A stretch of DNA of 64,000 nucleotides from Epiperipatus broadwayi (lineage: Eukaryota; Onychophora; Udeonychophora; Euonychophora; Peripatidae). Where the stretch lies: positions 62,001 through 126,000 of the forward strand of contig JAQFVV010013280.1 in assembly GCA_028023455.1 (NCBI GenBank), in the 5' to 3' direction. Positions 1 to 17,526 of this stretch are shown here, piece by piece. Positions within the stretch are counted from its first letter, which is position 1; each line of letters opens with the position of its first letter. Below the pieces are notes generated by a model, which was not told where the DNA came from, ran no database searches, and saw only the letters and a list, made by a program, of their open reading frames with translations. Made by a program: the position numbers and the translations under genes.

Positions 1-1113
1 CAAGTTGACTGAAGTTACATCTGAAGACACGAAGAAACAGTATATCCAGGCACTACTAGTTCACAATGGTAGAATTTGGATTCATATGCAAGCAACCCAG
101 CTTTTAAGTGGTTCATAACCCATTTATATATGTGTATTAGATGGAACAGAGTCTGAAAGAAGCCCACTGCAAGCCCACAAACAGCAGGTTATACTTTTCT
201 TGAAGATGACCACAAGCCGATCTATGGTTTAGAAAAAAATAGCTTACCAAGAGATTGCCTTGCTATATTTGCAGTTTTATCAATATGCAAGAAAGCAGAA
301 AGATACTGCATTGTCTATATATAAAGTACTTACAGACATCATCTGGTTTCAAACAAATAATTTTTGACTAAATTATTAAACTAAAACTAGAATAATGAAA
401 AAAATGACCATTTCAGTTTTATTTATTAAAAGTGAAACTCATTAAAAAATGATGATTGTTAATATCTTTAATTTAAATCTAAAACAAGTAAATAATTTTA
501 GGAAGAATAATATCTAAAAACAAAGGATTGATTTATAAACAATTTTAATTTGAAATTATATTAAAAGTAAACTCAAAATATCTCTCTAGATTGAAAAACA
601 AAAATTCTTGCTGGAATATTTTTAAAGCCATTTATAATTAATTATGAGTAACCTGAAAAAAATAAAAAAAAGTGTTCTTACCATTAGAAATAATTAATTA
701 ATGAATAACATTGATTCAACTTTTTTTACACACATATATTTGCTTTATATATTATTAAAAATGAATGGAATGTTTTATATAGCATGTCTGAACTTATGTA
801 CAAAGGTCTGTACCATGTAAACATCTAAAAATCTCTATAAATTGTAAATTAATTATGTATTATAAAAAATTCCATTTATAGGATTATGACAATTTAAATG
901 TTCATTTATATTATACCTGCATGTTTATGAGTAAATATATAGATGTTTTATTTGTATTGGACTATTTTTGTCATCTAATATACATACATATTGGGTCTTA
1001 ATAGATCATGAACCTTATAAAGTCTAGGTAGACCATAAAGATAAGAAATTTTGTCGAAATATGATGTTATTTTTTTTCTGAATCAGTGAAGTACCTGCAA
1101 TGCTTTCTGAGTA
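1..1113. other. AT-rich flank, no gene seen
   Basis: Only AT-rich sequence with short homopolymers. I see no coding signal, RNA gene or repeat shared with the rest of the window. The 5' part of the Penelope-like element that begins to be readable at 1114 may extend into the last part of this stretch, but I cannot recognise it. Confidence 0.5.
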
Positions 1114-1560
1114 GTGCTTGTAACTTTGTTTCCGTACTTAGTATTGGATTTTTTTGCCACTTTTTTATATTGGCCTGCTTCATCTTGCCAAAATTTGGCA
1201 AGGTTATTTCTCAAAGTTTCAAGTCCTTTTGCATACAAGACCCAGTTCTTTGTCAGGGATTCTAGACACTTTGTAGAACTAATCCAGAACATGAAAATTG
1301 AAAGAAATGACTTACTGGAAAGCTTTGATGTGGAAGGTTTATTTATAAATGTACCATGTTAAGAAGCAATATCTATTGTAAAGAAAAGATAAATGATGAT
1401 AACAGTTTTGAAACCAGAACAGCTCTTCCTATTGGTAGTATAATGGAACTATAAACATTCTGTATGAAAGCAACCTACTTTCAATATAACACAGAATTTT
1501 TCCAACAAAATCAAAGAATGGCTATGGGATCACCACCATCTCTCCTGATAAGCAATACTT
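1114..1560 (+). pseudogene. Penelope-like element reverse transcriptase, 5' part (broken)
   Basis: Translation of 1114-1362 gives a Penelope-type RT segment (NLARLFLKVSSPFAYKTQFF, then SFDVEGLFINVP). In PLE reverse transcriptases this is the stretch leading to the first catalytic aspartate (FDVxxLFxNVP). An in-frame TAA follows the VPC residues. The frame changes near 1390, another stop occurs near 1454, and the second frame then runs through the MAMGSP motif to about 1560. The reading stops where the long inverted-repeat transposon begins, and the rest of the RT is found 47 kb away at 48951. PLEs are retroelements with an RT and usually a GIY-YIG endonuclease. This copy is inactive. I cannot define its 5' boundary. 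Confidence 0.8.
1553..1560. repeat. 8-bp target-site duplication, left copy
   Basis: CAATACTT directly precedes the GGTAGTTT terminus of the inverted-repeat transposon. The partner CAATATTT is at 48943-48950, with one mismatch. The codon phase of the PLE RT is the same on both sides once one copy is discounted. Confidence 0.85.
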
Positions 1561-2543
1561 GGTAGTTTTTGTGTATGTGCACTGTGGCTGCTAGGTGACA
1601 CTGCAGCACCACCAAAAAGCTTGCCAGTGATAAATTTCTATCCAAAAATCACTGAAATCAATGGATTAAAATTAAAATGTCTGAGGCAAGACATCCTCCA
1701 AAATAGATAAAGTCTGTGAAATTAAAACACCTAAGACAAGGCATCAAAAGTAAATAAAAAAGCAAGTTAAAAAATCAGTTCACCTAAAGCAAGACATCAA
1801 AAGTAAGTAAAAAATCCAAGTGAAATAATACATACATTTTAAAAAAGTACACATACATAGAAAATTGGTAAAAAGACATAAAATAACTATGCACAAAGCA
1901 ATAAATTGAAATGGCTCAAAAATACCACATCCAAAAAAATCTCTGAAGTCTGTGAAATTAAAATGTGTAAAGCAAGACATCAAAAGTAAGTAAAAAATCA
2001 AGTAAAAAAATTGGTTTGCTTAACACAAGACATCAAAAGTAAGTAAAAAAAATCAAGTGAAATAATACATAAATTTTAAAAAAGTACACACACACACACA
2101 AATGGTAAAAATACATAAAATAACCCTCCCCCTCTCAAAGCAATAAATTGAAATGGCTCTTAAATAAATACACTACAAATTACAATAACAGAAATACAAA
2201 CCCCCCAAGCAATAAATTGAAATGGCTCAAAAATAAGTAAAATACAAATTAAAAATTTACTCAAAAATAAGTAAAAAAAAAAATTGCAAAAACAGAAATC
2301 ACTCCCCACTCCATTTCTCTATATATGTGAATTGATTACCTCAAAATTGTCACTCTTATGCAAAGAAAAGCAAATTTTGGATAACTTAGAATTAAATAAT
2401 TAAAAAAATAGCAAAGCTTAAAAATATATAACCTTGCCACTTTCTTCACATATATTTATGTGTAAAAACATACACAGCAGATAATGTTTACATCTATTAT
2501 TTACATTTATAAGTTTAAATGTATTTGTACTATAACTATATAT
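1561..2543 (+). repeat. Left TIR, outer part, with subterminal tandem repeats
   Basis: This is the reverse complement of about 47.9-48.94 kb. It contains repeated modules: GACATCAAAAGTAA recurs near 1743, 1794, 1977 and 2031, and CAATAAATTGAAATGGCTC near 1899, 2141 and 2209. The arm is cut at 2543 by the Gypsy LTR and resumes at 45213. Subterminal repeats of this kind are commonly transposase-binding arrays, but that role is inference here. Confidence 0.8.
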
Positions 2544-4200
2544 TGTAACGGTATGGTCGGGTATACCCGGATGTTCTGGTCTGCAAATACACTTGGACAC
2601 ACATATCAACTTCAGCAATCAGCTGGTTTGTCCATAACATATAATCAACTTACATCAATTCAAAAAGAGCTAGTATAGTTATCTGCCATATCCTAAAGTT
2701 GATACTGCCAAATGCAACAGTCTGATTCATCCACATATATAAGAAAAAGAGACCAAGCTTGCATCTAACTACTGTTGGACCTAGGGTCTTCATGTATGAT
2801 GCTAAAGATAAAACAATGAAATACCTGACTCATGATTACATCTATCTTTAATAGACTAACCTAAGCATTAACTATCAAATGTATATGTAATTCAAATCAG
2901 TTCATCTCACATCTCACCACTCTTTTTTAAACCGTTGCCTCAGATATTCAAACTCAGTAAGAATTCGCTTTCGACTCTCTTACCAGGTATGTATTTATGC
3001 AAACTATTAATCAATGATGAAAATAATACATGTCCCATCTACTAGAAAGAAATAACCTCTTTAACAATGTTCTAACACACCTATCAAACAATAATGTGGG
3101 TGTGTGCATGTGTAAAATATATGCTATAAGATGTAATGTAAATGTTGGACTGAATGTAAATGCTGGATCAACAAAACTGCAGTGATCTTGTTAAATAACA
3201 AAACTTCATAATATTTATTTACAAGACAATAAAATATATTTAAACATAAAATAAATTCCCAATCAGATTAAAATAAAATAAAAATTTCAACAAAGAAAAA
3301 TATTTAAAAATTCCCATACATTACTTGGATATCTCCCTACAAGTACTTACAGTTTTATGTCTATGATATTAATAATAATAAAAATGATTAATTAAAAGTG
3401 AGATTGCTAACTCCAAGTAAATTTAACTGCAACCTCAGATATAGTATGTAATTTTTTTATTATGGAAATGAATAATAATAATAAAACCACACAGAATATG
3501 ATAGAAAATGAAAAAGAATACTATTTTAAAAGTGTTAATCATGTACTCATTATATCTTAAGAAATATTATTAGTAAAATGTATATAATAAATAGTCATGT
3601 CATGTGGCAGCGTAGTTTATATCAGTGGCTTAAAAAAACTCTTACCGTTAAATATTCTAGTGGAGCACTTAATATTTTTGTGCATATTTCAATCCCAAAT
3701 CTCTTTGTAACAAATAAATCACCCAAAATTTATTTTTTTTAAAAAAAAAACAACTTTTCAACCTTCCCCCTCACTATGCTCATGATATTTTCATATATTC
3801 GACTATCCCTGTAGAATTAGAATAACATTTTTCAAATATAAGATCAGATAATGACTAAAAATAAAAATAGATTGATGCAACAGAAAATAAAACATAATGT
3901 TACAATCTTCCTTGAATTGATATATTAAAGCATAATTATTTTTCAGAGTCCTTTTTATACAAAGTTTTTAGGTTGATTAATTTTTATTATAGAGGTTGAA
4001 GAACTTCAGATGAATTTTATATAGCATATTGAATTCATTTAAGTTGGTAGTAGGTAGTTTGGTGTTACTCTTCCCATACATTTTCATCCTGTGTAAATCT
4101 CAACTTCTCAGGCATTTAAATTGTAGAAAGTCAAATATTTATACTCATGTGGTCATAGTGGATAAGAAAAATGCTTCAACTCAATGACAATTAAGTCTTT

Positions 4201-4315
4201 AGCCAATGTATTTCATACTTTAACTATATATATATATATATATTATAACCTACACTCCCAACACCGCTATATAGCCAATGTATTTCATACTTTAACTATA
4301 TATATATATATATAT

Positions 4316-4344
<29 letters not shown>
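4201..4344 (+). repeat. 72-bp direct tandem duplication
   Basis: AGCCAATGTATTTCATAC, the TA run and the start TATAACCTACACTCCC are present at 4201-4272 and again at 4273-4344. The copy spans the junction between the Gypsy LTR and the element nested in it, so it arose after that insertion. Confidence 0.85.
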
Positions 4345-8901
<4,557 letters not shown>

Positions 8902-8915
8902 AATTCCCTGTCCTT
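8902..8915 (-). other. Polypurine-tract-like site
   Basis: In minus sense AAGGACAGGGAATT directly precedes the TGTGACC start of the left long repeat. This is where plus-strand priming would occur in an LTR retrotransposon. Confidence 0.5.
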
Positions 8916-9845
8916 ATAAAAGAAAAAAAGAATTAAGTAACACTGTTATGTTATGTTAAACATTATTAAACAACACAAATAAAATTAATTCACACTTTAG
9001 AAAACTATGCACACAGAATATTATATTCTCACATCTATTAACTATCTGGTACTTTAACTGGATATGGTATTAAGCTACAAGCATTATGGGTACCCCTTAA
9101 ATCTTGTGTTTATATTCTTGATTTCTTTTCTTCTAACAAAGCTTTCTATATGAGAATTCACCATTATTATCTGGGATTTAACTTTAACCTTTTGGCTATT
9201 CCTTTCTTAGTTTTTAACTTTCTTAATAGTATTTTCATGAACTAACTTCGTTTTTGCTCCTTTGAATTTGAACTTGGCCTTTCTAAAGCTCTCTTCTAAA
9301 TCAATAACTTTTTTTTTAAAAAAATAGTCTATACAAAATATATGTCTTCTTAAACTTGCATTTACCTTTTAGCTTATCAGTCTCTTTAACATGATTACAA
9401 TATTCCATTATTTGTTCTATACTAGGTATTACATGTTTACTACCTGCGTATAACACCTTACTTCAAACATTCCTCTTTATATTATGATCTATATTATTAA
9501 GAGCACACTCAGAAACTATGCCTTTATTTTTATCTTTAAATTTATTACTGGTAATATCACCAATCTTTGCTAATTTGCTTCTCAAAATTTCTGAATATCT
9601 CCAGCCTTAAGAAAACACTCCTAACTTCATTATTCTAATAATATCATTTTTATCAAATTTTCCTTTAAATCACTAAACACATTTATAACTTCCTTCTTAT
9701 TAATTTTAGTTCCTTATTAACTATCTCTGCAATCTTTTGATATGCTTTTAGTTCATGACCATATAAACTGTAATTCTTATGAATTAATTTAGCAATCAGT
9801 CGACCTTTATCCCTAAGTGGTACTACTGGGTTATTATCATTTAAC
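8916..9845 (-). pseudogene. Degenerate continuation of the gag-like region
   Basis: No long frame survives. Minus-strand fragments in changing frames are protein-like: PSIEQIMEYCNHVKETDKLK around 9.40-9.45 kb, a lysine-rich stretch around 9.25-9.3 kb, and RDKGRLIAKLIHKNYSLYGH just past the stop at 9846. I read them as a decayed C-terminal part of the gag-like protein above. No zinc knuckle or protease motif is visible. Confidence 0.4.
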
Positions 9846-10583
9846 CTACTCTCCTTTAATACATAATTCTATAATTTCTAGTTTGAGCATTTGGCTATTA
9901 ATAATTTCATTAACTTCTTTCACTTCTATACTTTGACTTTTACTATCTTGCACTTCTAACTTCACTTCTGATACTTCTAACTTTATTTCTAATCTCACTT
10001 CTTTTAATTCTGATTCTGGTTGAACATCATCTGATAATTTTTCTGACATCATTTTTAGCTTTTCTAATTCTATCTCTAATTTTGTTTCTGATACTTCTAC
10101 TTCTATCTGTTGGACATTCTTTCTGAATATTTCTTTTATTTCCGACATTTCTACTCTTATTTCTAACATCATACTATCTTTCATCTCTAACATTTGTTTA
10201 GCTAAATTATCTGAATTCTCTTTCATCTGTTTATCTGAATCATTTTTCATCTCTAACATTTGTTGAGCTAAATTATCTGAATTCTTTTTTATCTCTAACA
10301 TTTGTTTATCCAACTTATCTTCCATTTTTTTTAAACTTTCCTGGGATATCATACTAGCTTTCATCTCTAACAATTTTTGATCAAGGCTCTTATTTATTGC
10401 ATCAATCAATTTGGAGTAATCAAATGCTCCTTCTAATGAGACATTTTCTGCCTTACTATCTTCTTTATTCATGAAGTTCATAGTTTCATTTCCCGAATCT
10501 ATATCAGGAGACAATACAATCACCTCTGGAGATAATATTTCCTGGGACCCGCTCAAATCTTCATCAATATTAAACTCTTCCAT
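9846..10583 (-). CDS. Gag-like coiled-coil protein, 245 aa
   Basis: Starts ATG at 10583 and ends in TAG. The first ~60 residues are acidic (MEEFNIDEDLSGSQEILSPE). Residues ~60-245 are a charged, leucine/methionine-rich coiled coil with internal repeats such as NSDNLAQQMLEMK and NSDNLAKQMLEMK. Composition and layout resemble the gag N-terminus of the surrounding Gypsy element (acidic leader, then Met/Lys/Glu coiled coil), so I call it gag-like. It is the only sizeable intact frame in the nested element and lies where gag should lie, downstream of a PBS-like site. A structural role in assembling particles is inferred. I recognise no catalytic motif. Confidence 0.55.
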   Translation of the reverse strand: MEEFNIDEDLSGSQEILSPEVIVLSPDIDSGNETMNFMNKEDSKAENVSLEGAFDYSKLIDAINKSLDQKLLEMKASMISQESLKKMEDKLDKQMLEIKKNSDNLAQQMLEMKNDSDKQMKENSDNLAKQMLEMKDSMMLEIRVEMSEIKEIFRKNVQQIEVEVSETKLEIELEKLKMMSEKLSDDVQPESELKEVRLEIKLEVSEVKLEVQDSKSQSIEVKEVNEIINSQMLKLEIIELCIKGE

Positions 10584-11413
10584 TGTACTTTATATTTTTA
10601 CTTATTAATGTTTGCAGACAAAGAAAAGGTACATCATCTTCACTCCCCCTCCCCAATCAAACAATCTAAATTTCCATCATCACTTATAAGTACATAAAAT
10701 TACTCTAGTATGTTTATTTGTGTTATTTCATGTAGCATTCGGTTTCCACATTTGATAGCAAAATTATGGCACTGTATACTCTGACAATATCGATCCAAAC
10801 ATTAATGAGTTAGCTGGATAAAATCACTATATTCAGCCACACTTATACTGTACATTAAAGTGACTTCTATATAATACTGAAGACAACACAATTTTAATAA
10901 GCATGATTAATAAGTTAAGTTCTCTGCACCATTCAAGACTATAATTAATATTTACAATACCATACAACTTTCATTTATCAAATTTGGTATGTTAGTCATA
11001 TACTATATAATCCTATCAGACCTACATCATTATAGTTATCAAGCCCACAACTTGTCTTATCTATGTCACAATATATCCATACATCAAATGTTGGGAATCC
11101 AGAAACCAACTTCATATATAATCATTGTGACTTGACACATCAAATTTCAACAACTAGCACTATAATTATCCACCACTAATCAATCATGCAGCTACATTAG
11201 CGCACAAAAAATCTACTATAATCATCATCATTGTTGCATAATTGATTGAGCTACCACTTTCATACAATAAAATCCATATTGCAGTTTATCTACTGAGATG
11301 TCAAATATATCTCAAGCTACCACAATGGGCATACAGAAAACATATTTCTCCTCCTCATCATCAGTCAATTGATGTCACGAAAGCTATGTCAAAGCCAGGT
11401 CTATGTATGTCTA
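10584..11413 (-). other. Leader region between PBS-like site and gag-like ORF
   Basis: No frame of note. It includes a second copy of a GTTTTCTGTATGCCCATTGT motif (minus sense, near 11.32-11.35 kb) that resembles the PBS-adjacent sequence at 11414-11440. Confidence 0.4.
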
Positions 11414-11433
11414 GGCCCCACGATGGGTGAACA
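11414..11433 (-). other. PBS-like site of the gag-only candidate
   Basis: In minus sense TGTTCACCCATCGTGGGGCC. It resembles the tRNA-Lys-type PBS known from Osvaldo-like Gypsy elements (TGGCGCCCAACGTGGGGC) with several changes. It lies 12 bases from the end of the right long repeat, as expected for a 5' LTR/PBS junction. Confidence 0.45.
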
Positions 11434-11445
11434 GAAAACGTACCC

Positions 11446-14400
11446 TATAACCTACACTCCCAACACCGCTCATACACATTACATGAACGAAATGCCCAGG
11501 TACCAGTTCTATTAATGAATAGAACAATATAACAAAATATATAATACAAATTATTACTGAGACTCTATATTTAAGTTTATGTTTAGCTCAGCTCAGTGGG
11601 AGGCTATAGGCAGTTCATAAGATATATGATAATAAATGATTAAAAGAAGAAATATTATAAAACATTTAACATAATGTAAATTCCTTTGTTAATTAATTGT
11701 ATAATAAAGAATCACAATGTTTACTTGGTACCATCTATTAAAATATACTTTAAATCTAATTTCTTCCTTCATCCAAGTATAACATATATCAGCTTGTTAT
11801 AATTATATTCTTAAACAATTCTATTACTTGGCATATCATAATCTTAACATCTACTTTAATGCCAATCAAGAAATAAATAATAAGATCTCAGGGAATTTAA
11901 CAAACACAGTTGAATTAAATAAACTACATTGGCCCATAAGTTATAATTCTAAAGTATGACAAAAATGTAATAAAACAAATTGACTAAAATGATTTACTGT
12001 GTTTCAATAATAAGATAATGACAGAGATAGGGTATTTTAATCTCATATCACCATCTAACAAATATACTGACTTGGCAACCTTTCTAATATGTTTGTCCAG
12101 TGGCAAATGTTCTTTTACAATGTTTGGATTATGAAATAACAATATTGTCAGATACTAGCAAATTTAATATTATAACTCTAAAATAATATATCTATTTTGT
12201 GATAGATTTATGAAATGTGGAGATGTGGAAATGGAAATCATGAATGTACACAAGAATAACTCAAGACACAGATTTTAAGATTATAAATAACTAACACAAA
12301 TCATTTTATTACAATAAACAAGATAAATTTGGTTTAACATAATATTTACAAATGGACTAATTGTTTTACAGATTTTTAAATTATCAAATAAATTTTTAGC
12401 ATCAGTTTGGGATTATCCGTACTATCAAAGCAAATTAATAACAAAACTTAAATATCCTGACTTCGAACACATACTTTGCCTACATGTTTCATCTATATGA
12501 CAATAAATAAGTAACATGTTATATTAGTAGCACAAAAAATACTTTTGAGAGGATATTACTCTTGATTAACAAAATAAAGCAAATTACTTATATTTGGCTT
12601 TCGGCAAAGCAACTTTCTCTAATTGACTAATAATCACTTTCAATTAGATATACCTTTCATTTATAGCAACAAAATCATGCTTATTCTGATGATTTGATGA
12701 TTTATAACCTTTATTTAAATAAATACACTGTATTTTAAAATATTTATTTCCCGTTTTTAATCTTAATATTTTATATTTCTATTAAATGAATGTAATGTAT
12801 TTCAAGGAAACATTTATTCCTCATTTTAATTTCAATATCTCTATACTTTATATACGCGATATTATTTATATTACGCATGTGTGTGCACGTTCAAGCAACA
12901 ATAATGTAAAACAATCTTTTCTATAAACTCTCTATTCATTAAGAAAATATCATACAATTATTTTATTTCGAACAATGTCGTAATTCATCAATAAAATATG
13001 ACACTAATACTACATCAAGTGTTAATCTAACAATTTATCTCGCCACATATTAATTAACACAGAGCTATATTTTCATGATTATACATACTATACATTATAA
13101 GGGAAAAATCTACATGAGGAGCAGATAACTCTTACTGAACACTTCTACGATTCGTCATTACCAAGAATTTAAGAAAAATGTCACATAACTTCCTAAACAT
13201 CATGTAATGATATTTCAACAATAACTCATCTACTTCTAAATACACTATTGGTGGGGACTTATTTCCTCATCACCAGGGCCCTAAGAACATCACTTCAAAA
13301 AAAATATCATTAATCATATGCATATAAAATAAACTAGGCTGTACTCATGGAAAATTATTAACATATACTACGTAAGCAAGATCTTTTATCCCTACAGACA
13401 TTATAACACAATCAGATTTTTTTCTATTCTCATAGCTTTTCTAAATATTGAACATTATAAATACACGCTGGCAGATAAATACATACTGATAATATACCAA
13501 TCTGTTCAACTCAGTAGAATACGACAGTGCATGAAATTTTTGCATAAAATATTCACAAACTGAACTTTGTCAAACAAATATCATAATTGTGCAAAACAAA
13601 CACACACCCGCGAATAAAAAGTATATATAATATTAACTTTAAATTACACACTAAGCAGGTAACATGATAATTAAATATTGCATTAAGGTATAACTTTTAA
13701 TTTAATAAACTTTAGGTTACTTTTTAAAATTTAATGGTTCTAATTATTACAAACGAACTTTCTTTCATATCTAACAAACTATTTCAATTATACTTTTGTT
13801 GATTCAAAAAAAAAAAATTCTCATTTTGAGATAATAAAGTATGCAAAATAAATATAAACCTCTCTAATAATATATTTTAAAAAAATATTTGTTCCTTTTA
13901 CCTTCGTAAAAGAACAATAAACCTTATTTGAATACAATGAATTTTTACCGGCGGCGTACTCTTCATTTAAATACGCTTCAGAAACGTTCTTGATGGTCAA
14001 CATACCCAAATTATAAATAACATAATAATAAATAAAGCCTATTTACCTATCATATACATTAATTATGACAAGCAATAAAAAAAATAAAGACACAAAGGTT
14101 ATTAGTTTTATAACTTAAAATAAAAGTTCACTTGCAAAGCTCGGTTCCAGGTTGATGAAATAATATGGGACATATTCCAAACTGAATTTTAAACTAAAAT
14201 AATCTGCTGTAAGATAACCACACAAATATAGTCATGCTTAAATAGAACTCAGCATCTTCAATGTTCATAACAAAGTTATTTAAGTTACTGTATCATACAT
14301 AAGCAATCAATTTATCTTCTATTATGACAAGAATACAATAAATTCTTAACTACTGTTGGACAGGAATTATTTCACTTATTCTGTTGTAGTTCTAAATTGA

Positions 14401-16511
14401 ATATGTAATTATTTTTAGTAGTTTATTGAATAGCATTTAATAATACTTTGTTTTATTTTCCATCTTCATCGAAGAGAACAAAAATTACCTGCATTTCTAT
14501 CCTTCTATTTGACTTAAACAGATATTTAATTTGAAGTAGCTCACATTTTATTTCCTTCATTTCCAGAAATATCAAATAAACAAATACTGCTATCTCTTTA
14601 TGATGAATTAAAACATGGCATGATTTATTAAAATATGCATGTCCTTAATTTTATGTTTAATCTTCACAAAAACATAGCACGGAATATAGTGAAGAATAAA
14701 AATATATTCTGTAAAATAGTTCTGCATGCGTTTTCCAGATATATTAAAGAACACATGTTAGACAATGATACAACAATAATATTCATGCAAGTTATTCCTA
14801 TTTAAAATGATAATTAAGTGAAGTAATGTAGACTGGATGTTATTAACACACATTTTTAAAAGAGCAATAGTTACGAAGAGATTAGTTTAAAATGTTTAAA
14901 TTAAGGAGAATAAAGTGAACTGAGTGCCTTTTTTCTTAAAACTTAGAACTGCATTTTGAAATTAACTTTTTCCATAATGTATTTCTTAAAATCCTTTCAA
15001 AGTTTTACTACAAAGTGCTTTTTAAAATCAATTTGAGTTTAGCAACTGGCTTTAATTTCCACAATAAATGAACCACTGTTTACTGTTTACAGTTACATTA
15101 CATAAAGCAATTTTCCACTGGAGATCTTTGTTAAAATAGCTATCTTTAGCAGAGTTCATTTCCTTCCAAAGTTACTCCCACGCTTTTTCTTCTATCTCTG
15201 CTAATTACTAATGCAAAAAAAATCTTTACAAAAAAAAAAAAAACACTTTGATTTTCAGAACTAAATGACAAAATAATAATAATAATAATAATAATAAAAT
15301 AAATAACTTTTACAAACCTGAAAGAAAAATGAATATTAATTAACTATGAAATAAAAATGATTAATAATTTATTTAATTGGTAAAATAATCCATTGATTTA
15401 ACTATCTATTAATCATTGAAAAGAAATATATATTTGTTAATTATTTAAGATAACTACTGTAATTTAAATGTTTTTATTGTGAATGTTATTAAAGATTATT
15501 TGTTATTTGCTGTTATTAAAGATGAAAATGAAATGAAACATAATGCAGAGTCAGACATGCATACTCATGTACTACAACCCAAATATTAAACTATCTTAAT
15601 TAACTATGATTGAAATGGCTATTAATTGTTGACAAAAAGATAAGTATCAATAAATAAAGGATTTTAAAACCATTCAACTAATACTACAATAATATAAAAT
15701 AACTTTGCATCTTTCTGACAAATGTATCAATTCCATTAATACACAACCTCTTTTTCTTACATTAAATACCACATTAACCACACTAATAATAGCTAATACC
15801 TATCCAGTGGTCAATAAACTGCATAAGCAACCCATACCTAAGCCTTATACAATCTCCAGCAAAAAATTTTAAAATTCTAAGGCTATTTCATTTTTTTAAT
15901 ATAATATAGTTATTCAGTTAACATACAAAGTATCTTAAACCCTAAACCCTTGTGCCCATTCANNNNNNNNNNNNNNNNNNNNNNNNNNNNNNNNNNNNNN
16001 NNNNNNNNNNNNNNNNNNNNNNNNNNNNNNNNNNNNNNNNNNNNNNNNNNNNNNNNNNNNNNNNNNNNNNNNNNNNNNNNNNNNNNNNNNNNNNNNNNNN
16101 NNNNNNNNNNNNNNNNNNNNNNNNNNNNNNNNNNNNNNNNNNNNNNNNNNNNNNNNNNNNNNNNNNNNNNNNNNNNNNNNNNNNNNNNNNNNNNNNNNNN
16201 NNNNNNNNNNNNNNNNNNNNNNNNNNNNNNNNNNNNNNNNNNNNNNNNNNNNNNNNNNNNNNNNNNNNNNNNNNNNNNNNNNNNNNNNNNNNNNNNNNNN
16301 NNNNNNNNNNNNNNNNNNNNNNNNNNNNNNNNNNNNNNNNNNNNNNNNNNNNNNNNNNNNNNNNNNNNNNNNNNNNNNNNNNNNNNNNNNNNNNNNNNNN
16401 NNNNNNNNNNNNNNNNNNNNNNNNNNNNNNNNNNNNNNNNNNNNNNNNNNNNNNNNNNNNNNTACAAAGTATCTTAAACCCTAAACCCTTGTGCCCATTC
16501 AGATGGTCACA
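11446..16511 (-). repeat. Right long direct repeat (5' LTR of the gag-only candidate), contains the gap
   Basis: Matches 4316-8901. It ends GATGGTCACA, as the left copy does (TGTGACC in minus sense), followed by the TA run and the remaining Gypsy LTR from ~16512. Known bases add up to ~4.53 kb, close to the 4.59 kb of the left copy without counting the Ns. Confidence 0.8.
15963..16462. other. Assembly gap, 500 N
   Basis: Exactly 500 Ns. The 39 bases before it (15924-15962) are repeated after it (16463-16501), and the left repeat copy has only one version of this sequence with nothing extra, so the two contig ends most likely overlap. Confidence 0.95.
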
Positions 16512-17446
16512 ATATATATAACTTTATATAAATTTCTATGCAGTTTGTATTTAATAAAATATATTTATAAACAGAATAAAGCTCTTTACTATTTATAATT
16601 TTGGCTATATATAAACATTAAATTAAATCAACTGTTTTGATTTCTTTTTTTCAGTTATTTTTATACAACATTCATATCACTTTTCTTTTTTAAAATTTAA
16701 ATTGATGAATTATTTCCACTTATCTGTTTAATAAATTAGAATACTGTTCCATTCATTTCTTTTATACTTTATTCAAATGACAAATTAATTAAGAAAACAT
16801 TGATATTTGTTGCGATGCTACTTTTCAAAAAATGTCAGTTTTTTAGAAAAAAAAATTCTGATAAAACAAGATTTGTCAGGTTGAACACAGACAAGAATAA
16901 CCAAATAAATTTTTAATTGTTTCCTTTTTATATTGGCGCTATTCCTACTGTTTATAAACCAGCATTCCAGCACTTAAAATATTTTTTATATCAATTTAAA
17001 AAAAAAAAATTATAAAATAAACTTACATTATATTCTTATCTCTCTTATATTTAAATATTGATTTATTTTTTATTGTTATAATTATTGTTTTTATATAAGT
17101 CATTGTCAATTTAATTAACACAATACAACAATCAACATATATATATAACGATGTACAATTTTTTATTAAGATTGACATTTTCTTAGTAATAAAATTTTAT
17201 TACTAATATATATCTGTGTTTTTTTTATGGTCAATTACCCATCATTCTTAAGTACTACCTAGGTAATTATTACATTGTTCAGAAAAAAAATCTTAAAAAT
17301 ATAAAAACATTATTTTTTTTTTCAAAAAGATTCTAGCAAAACCTTTTTATTTATCTTTATACTTACTAATTTAAAAAAACAATCTTCCATTATTTCAGAT
17401 GGCTTAGGTATGTTGTTGGGGTAGTGTTTTTAAAGCTACCTTCACA

Positions 17447-17459
17447 ATTCTTCTTCCCT
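17447..17459 (-). other. Polypurine tract of the Gypsy element
   Basis: In minus sense AGGGAAGAAGAAT immediately precedes the TGTGAAGG start of the 3' LTR. Purine content and position are as expected for a plus-strand primer. Confidence 0.8.
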
Positions 17460-17526
17460 ACACAAGATCAAAATTTTGCTTACAAATCAAAATTTTGTCT
17501 TCTAATGATTGTAAAGCATATACATT

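Noticed and set aside
1620-2340. Spaced repeats that might suggest a CRISPR array
   Set aside because: Units are unevenly spaced and imperfect, lie in a transposon TIR, and the genome is eukaryotic.
15910-16521. Long frames across the N gap
   Set aside because: They consist of undetermined residues and are artefacts of the gap.
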